DNA of 55,000 nt from assembly GCF_964340395.1 (NCBI RefSeq), contig NC_135556.1, positions 16,156,142 to 16,211,141 of the forward strand, given 5' to 3'. The stretch is from Glandiceps talaboti. Lineage: Eukaryota; Hemichordata; Enteropneusta; Spengelidae. The notes beneath the pieces were generated by a model that was not told where the DNA came from, did not search any database, and was given only the letters and a program-made list of their open reading frames with translations. The position numbers were made by a program, and so were the translations under genes. Numbering within the stretch: position 1 is the stretch's first letter; every line of letters starts with the position of its first letter. Shown here piece by piece: positions 1 through 13,974 of the stretch.

Positions 1-39
1 GACGCATCAGTTTATACTTCAAAATTCTATTTTGTGCAG

Positions 40-3000
40 ATGGGACTGAAATTCTGATTGGAAGGTATATAGCACAGAGTGATGTTATACATTGGTTGAT
101 ACCAGAAGAAGAGATATGGTATAGAAGTGGTACTGTACAACTTCTTTTTTTCCTACTTTGTATACTTACATTAATTGTAAAGAGAAATTGGGTGTAATCA
201 CCTCTGTAGACATCAAGCTACCAGCAAACTAAGATAGACAAAACCTAAAGCTTTTGTAGCAATATAAATAAAGCATATTAGCCTTACACCCAATAGTTAC
301 ACTCACAGTAGGGTGGCGTATGTGATAACATTCAAGCGACCCCATGAAGTATTTACACTATCTTGATTACTGGACGATTATATCCACATAACCAAGGCAC
401 CACTATTACCCACCTGCGTAAACTACCACACGTGAGAATATTGTTGATTTGTGTCTATCTTAATATGTCTATATTGATTAACGCAGTAGTAAATGCTAGC
501 TGGTTCTGTACCACCTCTTGTTTTTGATTACCCTAATATGTTGACAGGGTACTTGTACTGTCAAAACAAAAGTAATATTCAAGTCAATATCTAGAATATG
601 TGATCTTGGTGATGTCACGTTTTCACGTTGTATGTTTGTTGTTCATGCAGGACACCAACTTCCATCAAACCCTGGATGCGATATCTTTGTTATTGTACAT
701 TCTTGTGAACATTGTGTAGTGAGCAATGAGAACATAGCAATATCGGAAAGCGATAAATTCGGTAGCAACAATTTATTGAATTTGCGGATATTTCCGATGT
801 TTGATAACGCTTGATTGATATTTGGTTTATATTTTGAGCGTATTTGAGCACAGAGCAACTGTACCACTGTAATATTGGAACATTCGCACTTTTTTCTCTA
901 AAGGAGGTAAACCACCCCGTGATGAAGACAGAACAGAAATACAAATTCAAGTGATATCGTTTGTTTTATTCATTACCATGACTGTATTGGCTGGATCTGG
1001 TATCATCATGGCAGTAGGACTTTTGGTGTTTAATATTTTCTACAGAAATGAAAGGTAGGAATAACTACTGATAATATCAATTGGTTGTCATGACGAATAC
1101 TGTATATTTACCTAATTCTTTATTAGCACATATGGTCTGTTTAACCCGTGCTACTATATTTCTCTGTTTGTTTGTTTGTTTGTTTGTTTGCTGTTTGTTT
1201 TGCAACGGCGTTATCAAGTTGATAAAACAACTGACCCTACATTTATATTGAGTCCATAATTATTGCATGTCAACCTTTACTTACATGTGTAATTGATGTA
1301 CGAACTATCGCTATAAACATGATAACTTTGGGAAATGCACTTTTAGACGTAAGGATTTCCGGCACAGTTGGATATGATCGAAATCTTATACCTTCATTCA
1401 GAAAACTAGACATAAGCTTATATTTGCTACGTTATCGTAATATATGAAATGTATCTTTTGCCTTAGAAAATATGAATTTTATTACGGCCAACAGTAGAGT
1501 ACACTTCAGGCAAAACAAAACCCTTGAGAATGGTGCATAGGGGACGGATTAAGAAGGGGCGGGACATGTAGAGCAGTACAGTTCACGAAGAAAATCAAAA
1601 TGTAAATTACGAACTTCATGAGTAATACTCCTCATTTCTCAAATTTACATCAGTCGTAAACAGTTCGAGGAAATTACGAATTTCAGATACGAAACTTTTA
1701 TAGAAAAACTGTGATGATGGTAGTTTGCACGTCGTACAGAAAACGTTTTAACAGTAAATTGTTATACGTAAGACTTGAAAAAAAGAATTGTCCGACCATA
1801 ATTTGGTCTCATTCGTAGCTTTTTTGCGTACACGCTTACAGTTTATCATGAGGTATTCTTTACTACCAGCTCAATTCACTCTATTGGGTTAAGGATATAT
1901 TTTCTCAGGCAGAGTTTGTTAGAATTATCAGCTTCAGACTATGTTTTTCACATTCATTAAATGCAAGAATGTCATTTTGTCCAACAGATTGATTAAGATG
2001 TCAAGTCCTAACTTAAACAACGTTATTATTATTGGCTGTTTCTTGGCCTTTGTCACAATATCGTTACTTGGTATGGACAGGAATATAATGCAGACCGATA
2101 CCCAGTTGGCCATCCTTTGTCAGGTACGTCATTTTCCTATTTCTTTGGTAATCTTCTGACGACACAATCTAAGGTATATTTTGGGATTAGATGAGATCCG
2201 CTAGGGGGACCACCGTTCAGAAATACACCCGGAGGTTGACATTGGCATACATGCCGCGAGAATAATAACTGAGTGGGAGTGAGGCCCTGATAGTGAGTAG
2301 GTAGCAACAGCGATTTCATTAAAGGAATGCAATACTCAGCAGGTAGGGATATAGAAACAGCAAATCATTCATATCAAAATCACACGTGTTTAATGAATAA
2401 CATGCAAATGTTATGAATTGAAAATGTACATAATGAAATTTCGTTTAGAGGATATTGCACAATTCAAAATAATTCTTTTTTAAAAATTTACAATAGCCCC
2501 ATATACACGGCACTAAAAATCGAAGGAAAGTTTGAAGCCAGTGTAGACGTAAACGCGCCCTGAAACCGTCCTGACTTAGGGCACCTTCGAGAAGTTTCCT
2601 GAAACCCTCCTGACTTCGTCATATGTACTGTCAGGATGGAACGTACGGCATCTACGCCGTATAGTAACCTTCCTGCGTGTAGACATAAACCTATCCTAGT
2701 TCAGGTAGGACTCTGGACTGCCTCAGGTAGGACGACCTACGTCAAGACGGGGCTAGTGTCATACATACGGTGAATTTACCCTATTATACTATGAAATCGC
2801 CCAAATGACGCCTGCCTGTAACATTTGCTGGTGATTTCACTTTTTTTGGTTTAAGGTCAGTACATGTATAATTATGATGGCGGTTTGATAAGACCCGCTT
2901 GGATATCTGTATGTAGAATATATATATATCCGGAAGGTGAAATTCGCACATCTGATGGATCATATGGTATCTCTCCCAGTCGCTTGGTCATTTTTTCGTG

Positions 3001-6000
3001 CCACATATGCAAATTACACCTTCCTGGTATATATCTCTAAACAGATCCTCTCGCTAGTCTCATCACATGCGCCATAATATATCATAGCTTGTTAACCAAT
3101 CAAATCACTCGCCTCATGTCAAGTATACATTAATGTTCCCTTAACGCAATGAGTAACGGTAAAGAGTTGCCATAAAAGGATAGTAGTTTATGACCAGAGT
3201 AAGTTTCTCCGCTAGTGCATCGGAAGCCTACTCTAAAGAGGACAATGATTTATCGTATATGCCCTATAGTTGGATATTTCATGGAAAGAGAAAATTTCGT
3301 CCTGCCAACGCTAACATTTGTATTCTTAAAGATAACTGAAAGATTTTTCACACATTTGGATTTACCTTATTTGACATTTTTATTTAAAAATGGTTTAATA
3401 CAAACTGGTGTCAGAACAAAAGGAATCAGTGATGGTGGTGGGCATGATCATATAAAAATGTTACATATTTAGTCTTGTAAGTGCAAAGACCGTGTACCAT
3501 CAAAACCATTTCACCAAAAAAACATTGTCTTCAATTATGTATTATTTTGTTCAAATCTATTAAATTCAAACAGAAAAGTCCTAGTCAAATAACTGTTTTA
3601 TGAGTCTAGAGTGGTACGTGTCTGGTACTTTAAAATATCACGTATCTCTTTTACTGAAGGAGTTGTGTAATTGATACTTTATGATATCTTTATCACCTCA
3701 CTTTGCCACACATTTGTTTAACTTTAATAGCCACCCTTCTGAAAAACATCATGTCTGGATTTCATGACTTTAGCTCTTGTTTTCGACTTCGCCTAGTTAT
3801 CATATTAGCTACTGTTAGCACCTCATAAATGTGTAATTTGTTGACGAACGATTTTTATTCGTAATATGCGCACAACCATATACATTAAGCCATTGTATAT
3901 AATACTGTCAACAATCTCAGCTAATTAAGAGGGTTTAAAAAAATTTCGTTCAAAAACATTTATATAATTTCAAAGAAACAGAAGTAATATAAACTAAAAA
4001 TGACGAAAGGTTAAAAATACGCAAGCTTGTATTAGCCGTTTCTTGTCTTTTGCAGATACGAGTGTGGATATTAGCCATAGGATTTACACTCTCCTTCGGT
4101 GCCATGTTCTCCAAGACTTGGCGGGTCTACACGATATTTACCAACAAGACCTTGCAGAAAAGGGTAGGAACACAGAACATGCAGTACCAATTCACATGTT
4201 CACAATTGTCTAATACATACTTGCAATAGTTTCGATCAAACTCGATCAAACTTGTTTTACGAATTAAATCACAGTCATGGACGGCCTGACGGTATTGAAC
4301 ACAGTTCATTAGCATTGCTCAATACTTTTTCTTGACAGGCCAGATTCACTTCCTAAAGTTATCAATACCCTGTTTCCTTCTCGTCAACCCTCTTCCCGAT
4401 TCTCTTAAGATTTTGCCCTGTTTCTCAGACTATATCGATCTCTATGCCTTCGATCCGTCTTTGAGTCAACCAAAAACGTTTGGAATCTATACTTTTAAAT
4501 TATATGAAGATCCAAATAGCGAAAAATTGATTTATTCTCTGCTGCTACATAGTACATGTAATGTGGAGAAAAGGTAAACTCAAATTTTGTTTTAACTGAA
4601 TCAAGTGAATTAACCGAATACCTTTTCTTAGTTATGACAAATGCCACTTTCATACATGCACAAACACGAAAAGGCCATCAGTCGCTCTTTGGCTTCATTC
4701 GTGTTTCAATAAATTATCGTTTATTTTTCTTCCTAGGTTATCAAAGACCACCGTTTGTTAGCAATGGTAGCTGGTATGTTATGCATTGATTTAGCCATCT
4801 TAACTATATGGCAAATTGTGGACCCCCTTTCAATCAAGATACGACAGGATAGACCACTGGTAAGGACATGATACTTTTTCAGCAACCCTTGCCATTTGAC
4901 TACATAAATCTTCTGACAGCTAGTCGTGATGTGTGGATTCTGTTTTCTCATGGCAGAATACGCCATTTAAAGGACACGTGCATTATCTTGTAGTTTGATA
5001 TTTACTATCTCGATTCATTTTACCATCGAAAGTCTCATATTAATTTCTTCTGGGAATAGTAGGCTTCAAAATCTCGTTGGTTTTTCTTTCTATTTTTTTT
5101 TAAACTGTTTAACCGGCTGTTCACTATTTCCGTACTAATGCTATCATTTTACAAAGATAAGACCTTTAATTCAGTATACACTACTTCAGTACTTTACGAA
5201 TTGGTATCCCTAATAATAGTACGGTACACATAATGCTAACATTCGATGTATTGTCATAAGAAATTTACGACAAGTCTGTGTTTTATGATGATAGGCTGTA
5301 TCAGTACACTGGTACGGCTATGCCACATCGGTAGCTACTAAGCTTTATACACTACCAAAGCCAGTCAACATGATAGTTACTGTATTCTTCCAAAGATATC
5401 ACCCTATCACCATGCATGATAGTCAGTGTATGCTTAGCCTACCAAACATACACCACCCTGTCAGCATATGGAAGGTAGTGTACTCTGCCAAGATGCCACC
5501 CTATCACCATTCTACCACAAAATACCATCCCGTAACCATACCAATCAGTGTATTCTGTCACCATGGTAGCTGTTGTATTCTACTACGGATTTCATCCTGT
5601 CACCATGGTAGTCAGTGTAAACTACCAGGATAACACCTTGTCATCATGATAGTAAATTCATTCAACCAAGGAACTCCCCCCCCCCCCCCCATCGTCATGA
5701 TAGTCAATGTATTCTACCAAGGATACCACCCTGGTACCGTGGTAATTAGTGTATTCAATTAGGATACCATCCTGTCACCATGATCGTCAGTGTATTCTAC
5801 CAAAGATACCACCCTATTACCATGGTAATAGTGTATTCTAATTAGGATACCACCCGGCCATCATGCTAGTGTATTCTACCAAGATGACACCCTGTTGCCA
5901 GGGTAATTAGTGTGTTCTACCAAGGATACCACTCTGACCCAATGGTAGTTAGTGTATGCTAATAAGGATACTACCCTGTCACCATACGATTAGTGTAGTC

Positions 6001-6878
6001 TAACAAGGGAAAACACTGTCACCATATGATTAATGTAGTATCGCAAGGACAAACACTCTGTCCCCACGGTAGGTAGTGTATGCTAATAAGGATACTACTC
6101 TGTCACCATGTGATTAGTGTAGCCGAACAAGGGCAAACACTTTGTCACCATATAATTAGTGTAGTCTAACAAGGGCAAACACTTTGTCACCATATAATTA
6201 GTGTAGTCTAACAAGGGTAAACACTTTGTCACCATATAATTAGTGTAGTCGAACAAGGGCAAACACTCTGTCACCATGTGATTAGTGTAGTCTAACAAGG
6301 GCAAACACTTTGTCACCATATAATTAGTGTAGTCTAACAAGGGCAAACACTCTGTCACCATATAATTAGTGTAGTCGAACAAGGGCAAACACTCTGTCAC
6401 CATATAATTAGTGTAGTCGAACAAGGGCAAACACTCTGTCCCCATGTGATTAGTAAAGTCTAACAAGGGCAAACACTCATATATCCATACTCGCATCTCG
6501 TTTAACAAAGAGCGCCTGTCAGTTCCAATCTACTTGTACTCATGCTCATATGCTATCAAAAATACTAAATTCTTACAAGTGCACATCACATTGTTATTGT
6601 TGTCATTAGGAGAGTCCACACGAAGAAAATGTTATTATAATTAAGGAAATACATCACTGTTGGTCGCAATACAATGCGTACTTCACAGCTGCTATATTGG
6701 TTTTTAAAGGTTTATTACTCATATTTGGTGCTTTCATTACTTGGCAAACAAGGTCAGTATTTCGTTCTTAAAGTAATCTTATCATCCATACGTAATATAT
6801 ATTTCTTTTTTGGGATGTTAATTAATACAACACATTTACTATGATGGATTAAAACTAAAACACGAGAACAACAAGTGG

Positions 6879-6934
<56 letters not shown>

Positions 6935-7976
6935 CCTTGTCCACGCGGTTATCTTACCTTCACCTATGATAAAGAAATGTTATTACAAACGTCTCTCATG
7001 TTAACCCCTTGTAGGGACTGTTATATAACTTCTGCACTTTCAGACAAGTAAAGTGTTTGTTTGCCAGTGTAACCGTTGTGATTATAGTGAGGAGATATTT
7101 TTGTAACGACTATTTTTGTTTGTTCGACAGAAATGTTAGCATTCCCGCACTAAATGACACCAAATACATTGCTCTCTGTATCTACAATGTCTTCATATTC
7201 AGCGTTATAGGAGTACCGTTATCGTTCATCTTAACGGATAATACCGAGTCAGCCTACGCTATTATCGGTGGTTTTATTCTATTTTGTACAACAGGAACAC
7301 TTTGCCTTCTTTTCATTCCAAAAGTAAGTTCTGCGTATTGGATTTTGGCACTATAAAAATTCTTGTTTTGTTGGTTATTATATGTACATGAAGTGGTTTG
7401 TAAACAAACTGAGCATATACAAGTAATCTCTTCTTATGACTAGTAAACACATGACAAGATTCATATACATGTTTTCTTCTTCCACTTTTGATTGCGAAAC
7501 AGACTTGTTTCGAACAAATCACTTGTCCTTCTTTAGTGTCTAACTGGATCTGACAGAATGGTCCAAAATTTGCTGGAGGTATGAAAAGGTCTAATAAAAG
7601 AAACGTTCTTCTCATTGTATTAAAGTTATCCTGTTATTCTCAATTGCAGATTGTATGTATATTTCGTGGTTATTCACCTGAGACTGTCGGAACCGGAATC
7701 AAAGCGACAACATTGGCTAATACTAAAAACAATGCAAACAGCATTAGTAAGAGATCATCAAAAACAAGAAGTTCGTACGCTGATCCACCGTCTAGTATGT
7801 ACGAAAAAAGACAGTCCCTTGCTGTACCAGGCCATACAAGGAAAGGCTCCATTAACAGTGATCTGTCCTCTGCTGATAAGAAATCTTCCACTAATACGCC
7901 TACGCAAAGAATGGCTCTACTAGTTAGTACTAGTGATGCTCCAGCTAATGGTGGATCAACAGAGAATATCCTGTAA
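40..7976 (+). CDS. GABA-B receptor-like family C GPCR, C-terminal part (8 exons)
   Basis: Partial gene; the extracellular Venus-flytrap part lies before the window. Exons 40-129, 904-1054, 1988-2123, 4056-4163, 4737-4859, 6610-6752, 7131-7323 and 7650-7976 join in frame with GT..AG introns, giving about 422 residues. Exon 1 is the ectodomain end (LIGRYIAQSD). TM1 is in exon 2, TM2 in exon 3 (SSPNLNN), TM3 in exon 4 (FGAMFSKTWRV), TM4 in exon 5 (IWQIVDPL), TM5 in exon 6, and TM6-7 in exon 7 (NVSIPALNDTKYIA). These are GABA-B hallmarks, and VIKDHRLL and NVSIPALND are closest to subunit 2. By family, it would be a plasma-membrane receptor coupling to Gi/o. The last exon is a Ser/Thr/Lys-rich tail ending ENIL, with no heptad repeat that I can see. 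It may be a true GABBR2 orthologue or one of the expanded invertebrate GABA-B-like receptors; its ligand is not deducible. Confidence 0.9.
1165..1190. repeat. (TTTG)n microsatellite
   Basis: About six TTTG units in intron 2 of the GABA-B-like gene. Confidence 0.85.
2530..2765. repeat. GC-richer repeat-like patch in intron 3
   Basis: This stretch is visibly richer in G+C than its surroundings and repeats related motifs: GTGTAGACGTAAAC near 2541 and GTGTAGACATAAAC near 2677, several CCTGAAAC/CCTGACTT words, and TCAGGTAGGAC twice. It looks like a small degenerate transposon or tandem repeat. I cannot name a family. Confidence 0.35.
5340..6480. repeat. 42-bp minisatellite (VNTR) in GABA-B-like intron 5
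   Basis: From about 6090 to 6475 a 42-bp unit (GTGTAGTCTAACAAGGGCAA, then ACACTTTGTCACCATATAATTA) repeats about nine times with few changes. Degenerate relatives (GTGTATTCTACCAAGGATAC, CACCCTGTCACCATGGTAGT) extend back to about 5340. Because 42 is a multiple of three, the minus strand stays open as 14-residue repeats; this is a by-product, not a gene. A C-run at about 5677-5690 interrupts the array. Confidence 0.9.
6876..6934. repeat. (GTT)n microsatellite
   Basis: About 19 uninterrupted GTT triplets in intron 6 of the GABA-B-like gene. Confidence 0.95.
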
Positions 7977-9030
7977 TAATGCTCTAATATCTGACCCGTG
8001 TTACCATCTAACCTATTGAAAACGGTCAGATTATCTAATGTGTAAACTGCTCCCCGTACTGCACTCCGCCAATGCTTAACATTCTGAAATAATAGACTAT
8101 ATTTTCGGGAGAAAATATCCACTGGATGGAAACATGTTTAAGATTGGATGCACGCTTTCTACCTTTTGTCAATCGCTTGATAACAAAGCCCCTCCCCCTT
8201 TCCTCTTCGATTTTACAGGTGAATTTGTATGTGATTTCATAAGTATTTAAACTAGTTTTTTTGTAAATGATAACTCTACTATTTGTCCTGGATATACATA
8301 ATTATGCACACGTGGATGAACTCCTTTAGGAATGTGTATAGTGCTATTTCATGGCACCATCACTTGTATCCATGTGTACGAATATTTTGGATGGTTAATT
8401 GATAATGAATGTTGTTATCGTAACTGACCTAATGTTGGAATTTTTGGAACGGTCATTCGATAATGAATATCGTCATCGTAACTGACATAATGCTGGGATT
8501 TTTGGAATGGTCATTCGATCCCTTTGAACCGTCTTAGTGACGCTTGAACCTTTCTAATTGACACAAAGAGGAGGATATTTCGATTACACATTTAACACAA
8601 AGCGGATGTCTAATGTTGTATATTTGAACCAAATTCTCAACTATCATAGCATTCATACAAAAACTAAGAAGTTGTGAAACTTAATTCGTATTTACTTTGT
8701 AAATTAGCATATAGATTAACCTACATTTTTATGACGAGTTCTGAATATTTCTTACTGTATACTAGAGAGTGTCATAGTCAAGACATTATATTTAAGTATT
8801 TTTTTAAAAATCATGTTTTGATCACTATTTAATTATTACATGTATAGAAATGAGTTGTGTTAGAGGACTCGAACTATGTTATGTATTTTGTAGTAGTAGT
8901 GTACTCATAACATATTTGTGTACAATTATGTAATAAGTCCGAATACAGTTTCCTTCCCATGAATGGGACCCCGTCCTAGATTCGTAATATCTTCACCAGT
9001 GTCTTCTTTATTCTCACTATTAAAATGGGT
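7977..9030 (+). other. Probable 3' UTR and downstream flank of the GABA-B-like gene
   Basis: AT-rich sequence after the stop codon. It holds a two-copy direct repeat of about 63 bp at 8395-8520 (GATAATGAATnnnGTnATCG, then GTAACTGACnTAATG). I see no strong AATAAA signal, so the transcript end is not fixed. No coding potential was recognised. Confidence 0.4.
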
Positions 9031-10278
9031 TGAAGAACTATTAGCACTTTCAAAAACTATTTAAATCTGGAGAGGGGATGTTTTACAGTGTTTATAACTC
9101 TGAATACGTAGTAAAGCGTAGTCTTCATCAGTACAGTGCCGTTACTATATATACATAGCGATGAATCACGAATTCTTACAACATAAATTTGTCCATAAAG
9201 TTGCAAAAGCATCCTTAGGGCAACATGGACCTTTAACTCATATTTCTTAAACATTGGATAGAAACATGACATGAATATTGCTGTGTATTATTTTGAGTGA
9301 TGAATTTCAGGATCAGTTGAGACATTTAGCAGCTTTTTCAAAGCTTTCGGCCAGTGTGTCACATGCTGACATTGTATTGAATGTAAGGGACAAAATGTCG
9401 TACAAACACAGACCAGACCAAATAGATTTCATGTAGACCACCTCTCAAAAAAAGCAGAAGACTTATACGATATAGACATCGCATAAGAACAATGTAAATG
9501 ATTTCGACCGAGGTCAAAAGTGATATGACGTGACAAGACATTCCCCTTGTTCACATTCACAACTTTACTCAAAATACGCATAAGTAAATGAAAAGTCATC
9601 TAGCTTCCATATTCTATACCTGTGTATACAAGGCCCCTGCATATTTTAGACTGTTACTATATGATTGTATGAACCATGCAAACACAATAGGGGATGAACC
9701 TGCCCCCTTCGGCATCCCATTTTCAACTTCTTGTAGGCGAAAACTCCACAAATCACTATCTCATGGCAAGTCCATTGGTACCATATAAATAAACATTAGC
9801 TTCATGCATTAATTAAGCCAATTTCTTAACCTTTTCGTTGAACGAAAAGTCTAGAGTGGAAATCTCAGCTTCGTTTTGCACCGCCCTCGTCCACCAGTAT
9901 AAATTTGCAAGTGATGGGTATATCTGGAACACCATGGCTTGTAAACACATAGAGGTGGGCCGAGACAACGCGATGTTCACAATTTTATCACTATATATCA
10001 CAGTATGTATGACTTTGTGCAAGTAGCTCTTTGTTACGAACGAATCGTCAATAAATCGTTTTTTTACCTGAAACCTGGCACAGAACACTTGCCTTGCATA
10101 GTTAACAAACGTAATTGTTAACCCACGTCATTACTGATGTCGACTTCAGTTGTTTTATTGATTAACTATTCATCTTTTAACTGTGAACTGAAACAACTGT
10201 TCTCTGTGCAGGATATTTCTTCTGAATAAAATCAATGGTAAAAAAAACTGAAACATATGTTTGTAGTGACTTGCATGC

Positions 10279-10280
<2 letters not shown>

Positions 10281-10329
<49 letters not shown>
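10281..10329. repeat. (AC)n microsatellite
   Basis: About 24 AC dinucleotides without interruption. Confidence 0.95.
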
Positions 10330-10332
<3 letters not shown>

Positions 10333-10787
10333 ACATGCTACTAATACCACTCTTCACTCTGTGGCCTCATAACACCACGGCACGGTGGCATTAGTGGTGA
10401 TGACTTGAAGATTATACCACGGCATCATCCTAATCTCTATATTTCACATACAATACATTAAACTTACATCAGGTCACAGCGAGTGATGTTTTATAAGTGG
10501 ACGTCTGTAGTCTGCAGCCTGCATCTAATTAATGTCAAATGTGTCTGGTGACCCTCGCTATTTACAAAGACTTGGAAATTTGGTGACCGAAGTGAAATGT
10601 GCTCCCTTTTCTGAATTCATTCATCCATCATCTGGTGTATAACTGTCACAAACTGACACTCTCACAAATGTCACATGTAAATATAAACTTTCGTCGACAA
10701 CATCAAATTTTCAACTTCATTATATAACTTCAAACATTCAACTTTATCTAAAAAGATTTGAACGCATGCACTCACACGCATATTGTG

Positions 10788-10994
10788 TAGTGTGTGTGTG
10801 TGTGTGTGTGTGTACGTGCGTGTGTGTGTGTGTGTGTGTGTGCGTCTATATGCATGCATGCATGCATGCATGCATGTATGCATGTATGCATGTATGTATG
10901 TATGTATGTATGTATGTATGTATGTATGTGTGTGTGCGTCTGTATGCATGCATGCATGCATGTATGCATGTATGTATGTATGTATGTATGTATG

Positions 10995-11028
<34 letters not shown>

Positions 11029-11116
11029 TGTATGTATGTATGCATGCATGCATGCATGCATGTATGCATGTATGTATGTATGTATGTATGTATGTATGTA
11101 TGTATGTATGTATGTG
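10788..11116. repeat. Compound (TG)n / (TGCA)n / (TGTA)n microsatellite
   Basis: TG runs (10788-10850) are followed by alternating blocks of TGCA and TGTA tetramers, including a repeated higher-order block GTGTGTGCGTCTRTATGCATG at about 10835 and 10927. Long overlapping open frames on both strands here are artefacts of the 4-bp period. Confidence 0.95.
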
Positions 11117-11704
11117 TTATGTCGTTCTTAGTGTTCGAAATGACTAGTATTAACTAATAGTTGCAGTGTCCATTTAAAGGGCACTATTGGGGTAAACGCC
11201 TGATCTCCTGGGACAAAATAACTGATGTTTACCTCATGGACGAGGACCCATACTATAAGGACGTTTAACTTACAATTCAATAAGTTTTTTGTACGTTTTC
11301 TCGAGAACATCGCCATTACTGTCCTGAAGCACTGTAACCCTGTACTCTAGTAATGAACAAATGAAAGCGTCACATACTGAATAGTGGCATTGTGATGGTC
11401 AACAAAATTGCAGACAGTTTCACTGGTGGTTAACAAGTTTTGCAGACATTTTCTTTGTGTAAAAATTGTCCTCTTAACTTGAAAGTGTCCTGTTAACTGG
11501 AATTGAGATCAGGAGTAAAGCAACAAATGAGACGAAGAGAATAAAATATATATTTTATTGCTGTATGCAAGTAAAGGTATGAATATATTCATAACTGCTC
11601 GACATGCATATTGGAAACATTCATTGTTGGCAAATGCTGGTATACTGAAAAATACATTAATTGAATTAACGATTTGGAGATAACACATGGTATTACATGT
11701 AAGT

Positions 11705-11707
<3 letters not shown>

Positions 11708-11748
<41 letters not shown>
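11708..11748. repeat. Poly-T tract (poly-A on the minus strand)
   Basis: About 38 T in a row, with further A- and T-runs at 11785-11793 and 11838-11858. It could be the poly-A tail of an old minus-strand retroposed copy, but I recognise no retroposed gene. Confidence 0.7.
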
Positions 11749-11753
<5 letters not shown>

Positions 11754-13974
11754 TATGTTAGATGCTCTCATTGGTGCCATGTGTTTTTTTTTTGCAATTG
11801 TGTTGATGTAATTTGTCTCTCTCGAAATAAAAAACTTAAAAAAAAAAATTAAAAAAAAGTTGATGTCCTGTACACCATTATATCTGGAGATAAAAAATTT
11901 CTTAAACATTGAGATGGTTTCGGTGAAAGTACCCTGGACAATTTCCCAATGACTGAAAGGGGCGATTAGATGAGAGAAGTAGCTTTTCTGTGAAAAATTC
12001 AAGAAAAGGATTAAAGTTGTTGAGGGACTCAAATAATTTTATTTATTAACTTGTTGCAGACTTTTAAATTATAGGATAATTCCCCCTCGCCGAATATCAT
12101 ATTTTATCTGTTAGGTTCTGCAAATCCATCCTTGTACATCAGTGAGCATTTTCTCGTAATTAATTCATTTATTCCTAAGTTGGCTGAAAACGTGTACTGT
12201 TTTGGGCAGAATGTGTTATTTGTTTGACTAAGCTCTTGTAGATTTAATCTCAACGAGAATGGAAAAGATTCACCACACTGTTAAAGAGATTGCACAGTCT
12301 TGTTACACTCAAGCAATGATGGTGAGATGATTGTTATGGATACAGAGATACCGTCTCATGAAATGGTTTTCTAGGATGTTTTGACCCCCAGTGGAATGCC
12401 CGAATGTCTGTTTGAAACAATAAACTTTGCAATTTGCTAGCATGTGCAGTTTAAGAAAACCTATACATCCTGCATATCGGTGTGAGTGATCAAGTGGCGA
12501 CAGCTGGGCCCACTTTCGAATTATATTCATTGAACTAAGGTTCGCATGATCATTTTGCACTTGAAACCCACACGTCCGGAATGTGGAACGAATGTTACAT
12601 TATAACAACAATGGGACATGATTAGGTCAGATTTTACTAATGGATGAGATTCGTTCTAGTAAATCACGATGCATACATTGATAAGGTAATTTCCACTCGT
12701 GATTTGTGTTCGATCAAAGGGTAAGGATGAAAAACATGGAATCCTTTCGTAGATCCTATTGCGCCATGGTTCGCTGTATGTCGTGTAGCCTTTCTCCCTT
12801 AATTCTAAGAGCATTTAATTTACGGTCGAACCAAAAATGCGGTCACACTCAAATACACTCAAAATGTGGCTTTATTATTTTCGTTCAACTCTGATAAACA
12901 CTAAAGTAGTTACACATTAGGTTGTTTGTTAATTTCAGGTTTAGGGTTTAGTAAGTTTTGACGTCACAACTTCTCATATAACGAACCAAACTAGCTAATT
13001 GTAATGTATATTTTAGGCATGTCCTAAAAGCTGGGTTTGGCTACTGCTGCTAATATAGCTTAAAATAATTGATTATAGTTCAATATCATTAATAAAGAAC
13101 CCTGCCCAGCCAAGCCAAAGAGTCTGGCCCATGTTTTAAAGTTTATGACGTATATTCCGGACATTACAGATGATGGTCGTCTAACACTGTCAATTTTATC
13201 GATCAAATTGTATAAAGTTAGATTTTTGTTTGGCCTGGTATCAAATGACTCCGTGTGGGCAATAGGTTATCTAGATATTACAAATTGAAATTTGAAAGCG
13301 GAAGCCTTTATCTCCGCTAGTAATAATTCGCTGTAAGATTAGACACAGAGGTTTTACATCCATTGACGTAGTTTCTAATCGAGTAGGAAAACGCAGATGG
13401 TACAAACTGAAATGTCTTGACCCACGTTTATCTTAATGGAAATCTCAATGATTTTCAGTAGTGGCTTTGGTCCTGTCTGTATAAAAACAGGTAGCTTGTT
13501 TTGATAAAAAAGTGGAACAAATGACTCCGTATCGCCTTGTGTCAATATACAAATGAATGAACATTTAACCAAAAGACACACCAAAGTTTATTAATGTAAA
13601 CTGATACAGTCATGATATAAATTGAACGTCTGCTACTGATGCCCTTGTTATGACCCCAAACGGGCTTTCTGTTTCTCAATTTACTCGTAACAATGAATGC
13701 CATAGTACCAGTAAAATTTCAGATATTTGAAATCTTTCTATTCTGTAGAAACCGTTAATAGTTTACTTGTTTACATGGTAAAAATACAATCGTCTTGTCC
13801 TGATATACACCACGTGATTGTTCATATAAATTTATGTTGTGTAAATAGTTAAAAAGAAAAGTCGAAATTATAAAACATTGAAGGTACTGAATACGAGACA
13901 TGTACTAGCTTGTGGGTATTTGTAGATAAACCCCATAACCATAGAAATGACTTGACTACAAATAACAGCCATAA

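Larger units (their letters stand above)
9031..13970. other. Intergenic region without recognised genes
   Basis: Several open stretches of 60-90 codons occur on both strands (for example 9813-10088 minus), but none has a recognisable motif or convincing splice context. The notable content is simple sequence, listed separately, and A/T homopolymers. Confidence 0.5.

Noticed and set aside
5340-6480. CRISPR-like array
   Set aside because: Units are directly tandem with no unique spacers, and the host is an animal.
6095-6508. 137-codon minus frame of 14-residue repeats
   Set aside because: It is the antisense of a 42-bp minisatellite within an intron; no start context or splice support.
10671-11157. 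Several 70-130 codon frames of Met-Tyr-Val-Cys or His-Thr-Tyr-Ile
   Set aside because: Products of a TGTA/TGCA tetramer array; the same holds for frames at 14342-14599, 34251-34710, 50375-50870, 51992-52294 and 53427-53648.
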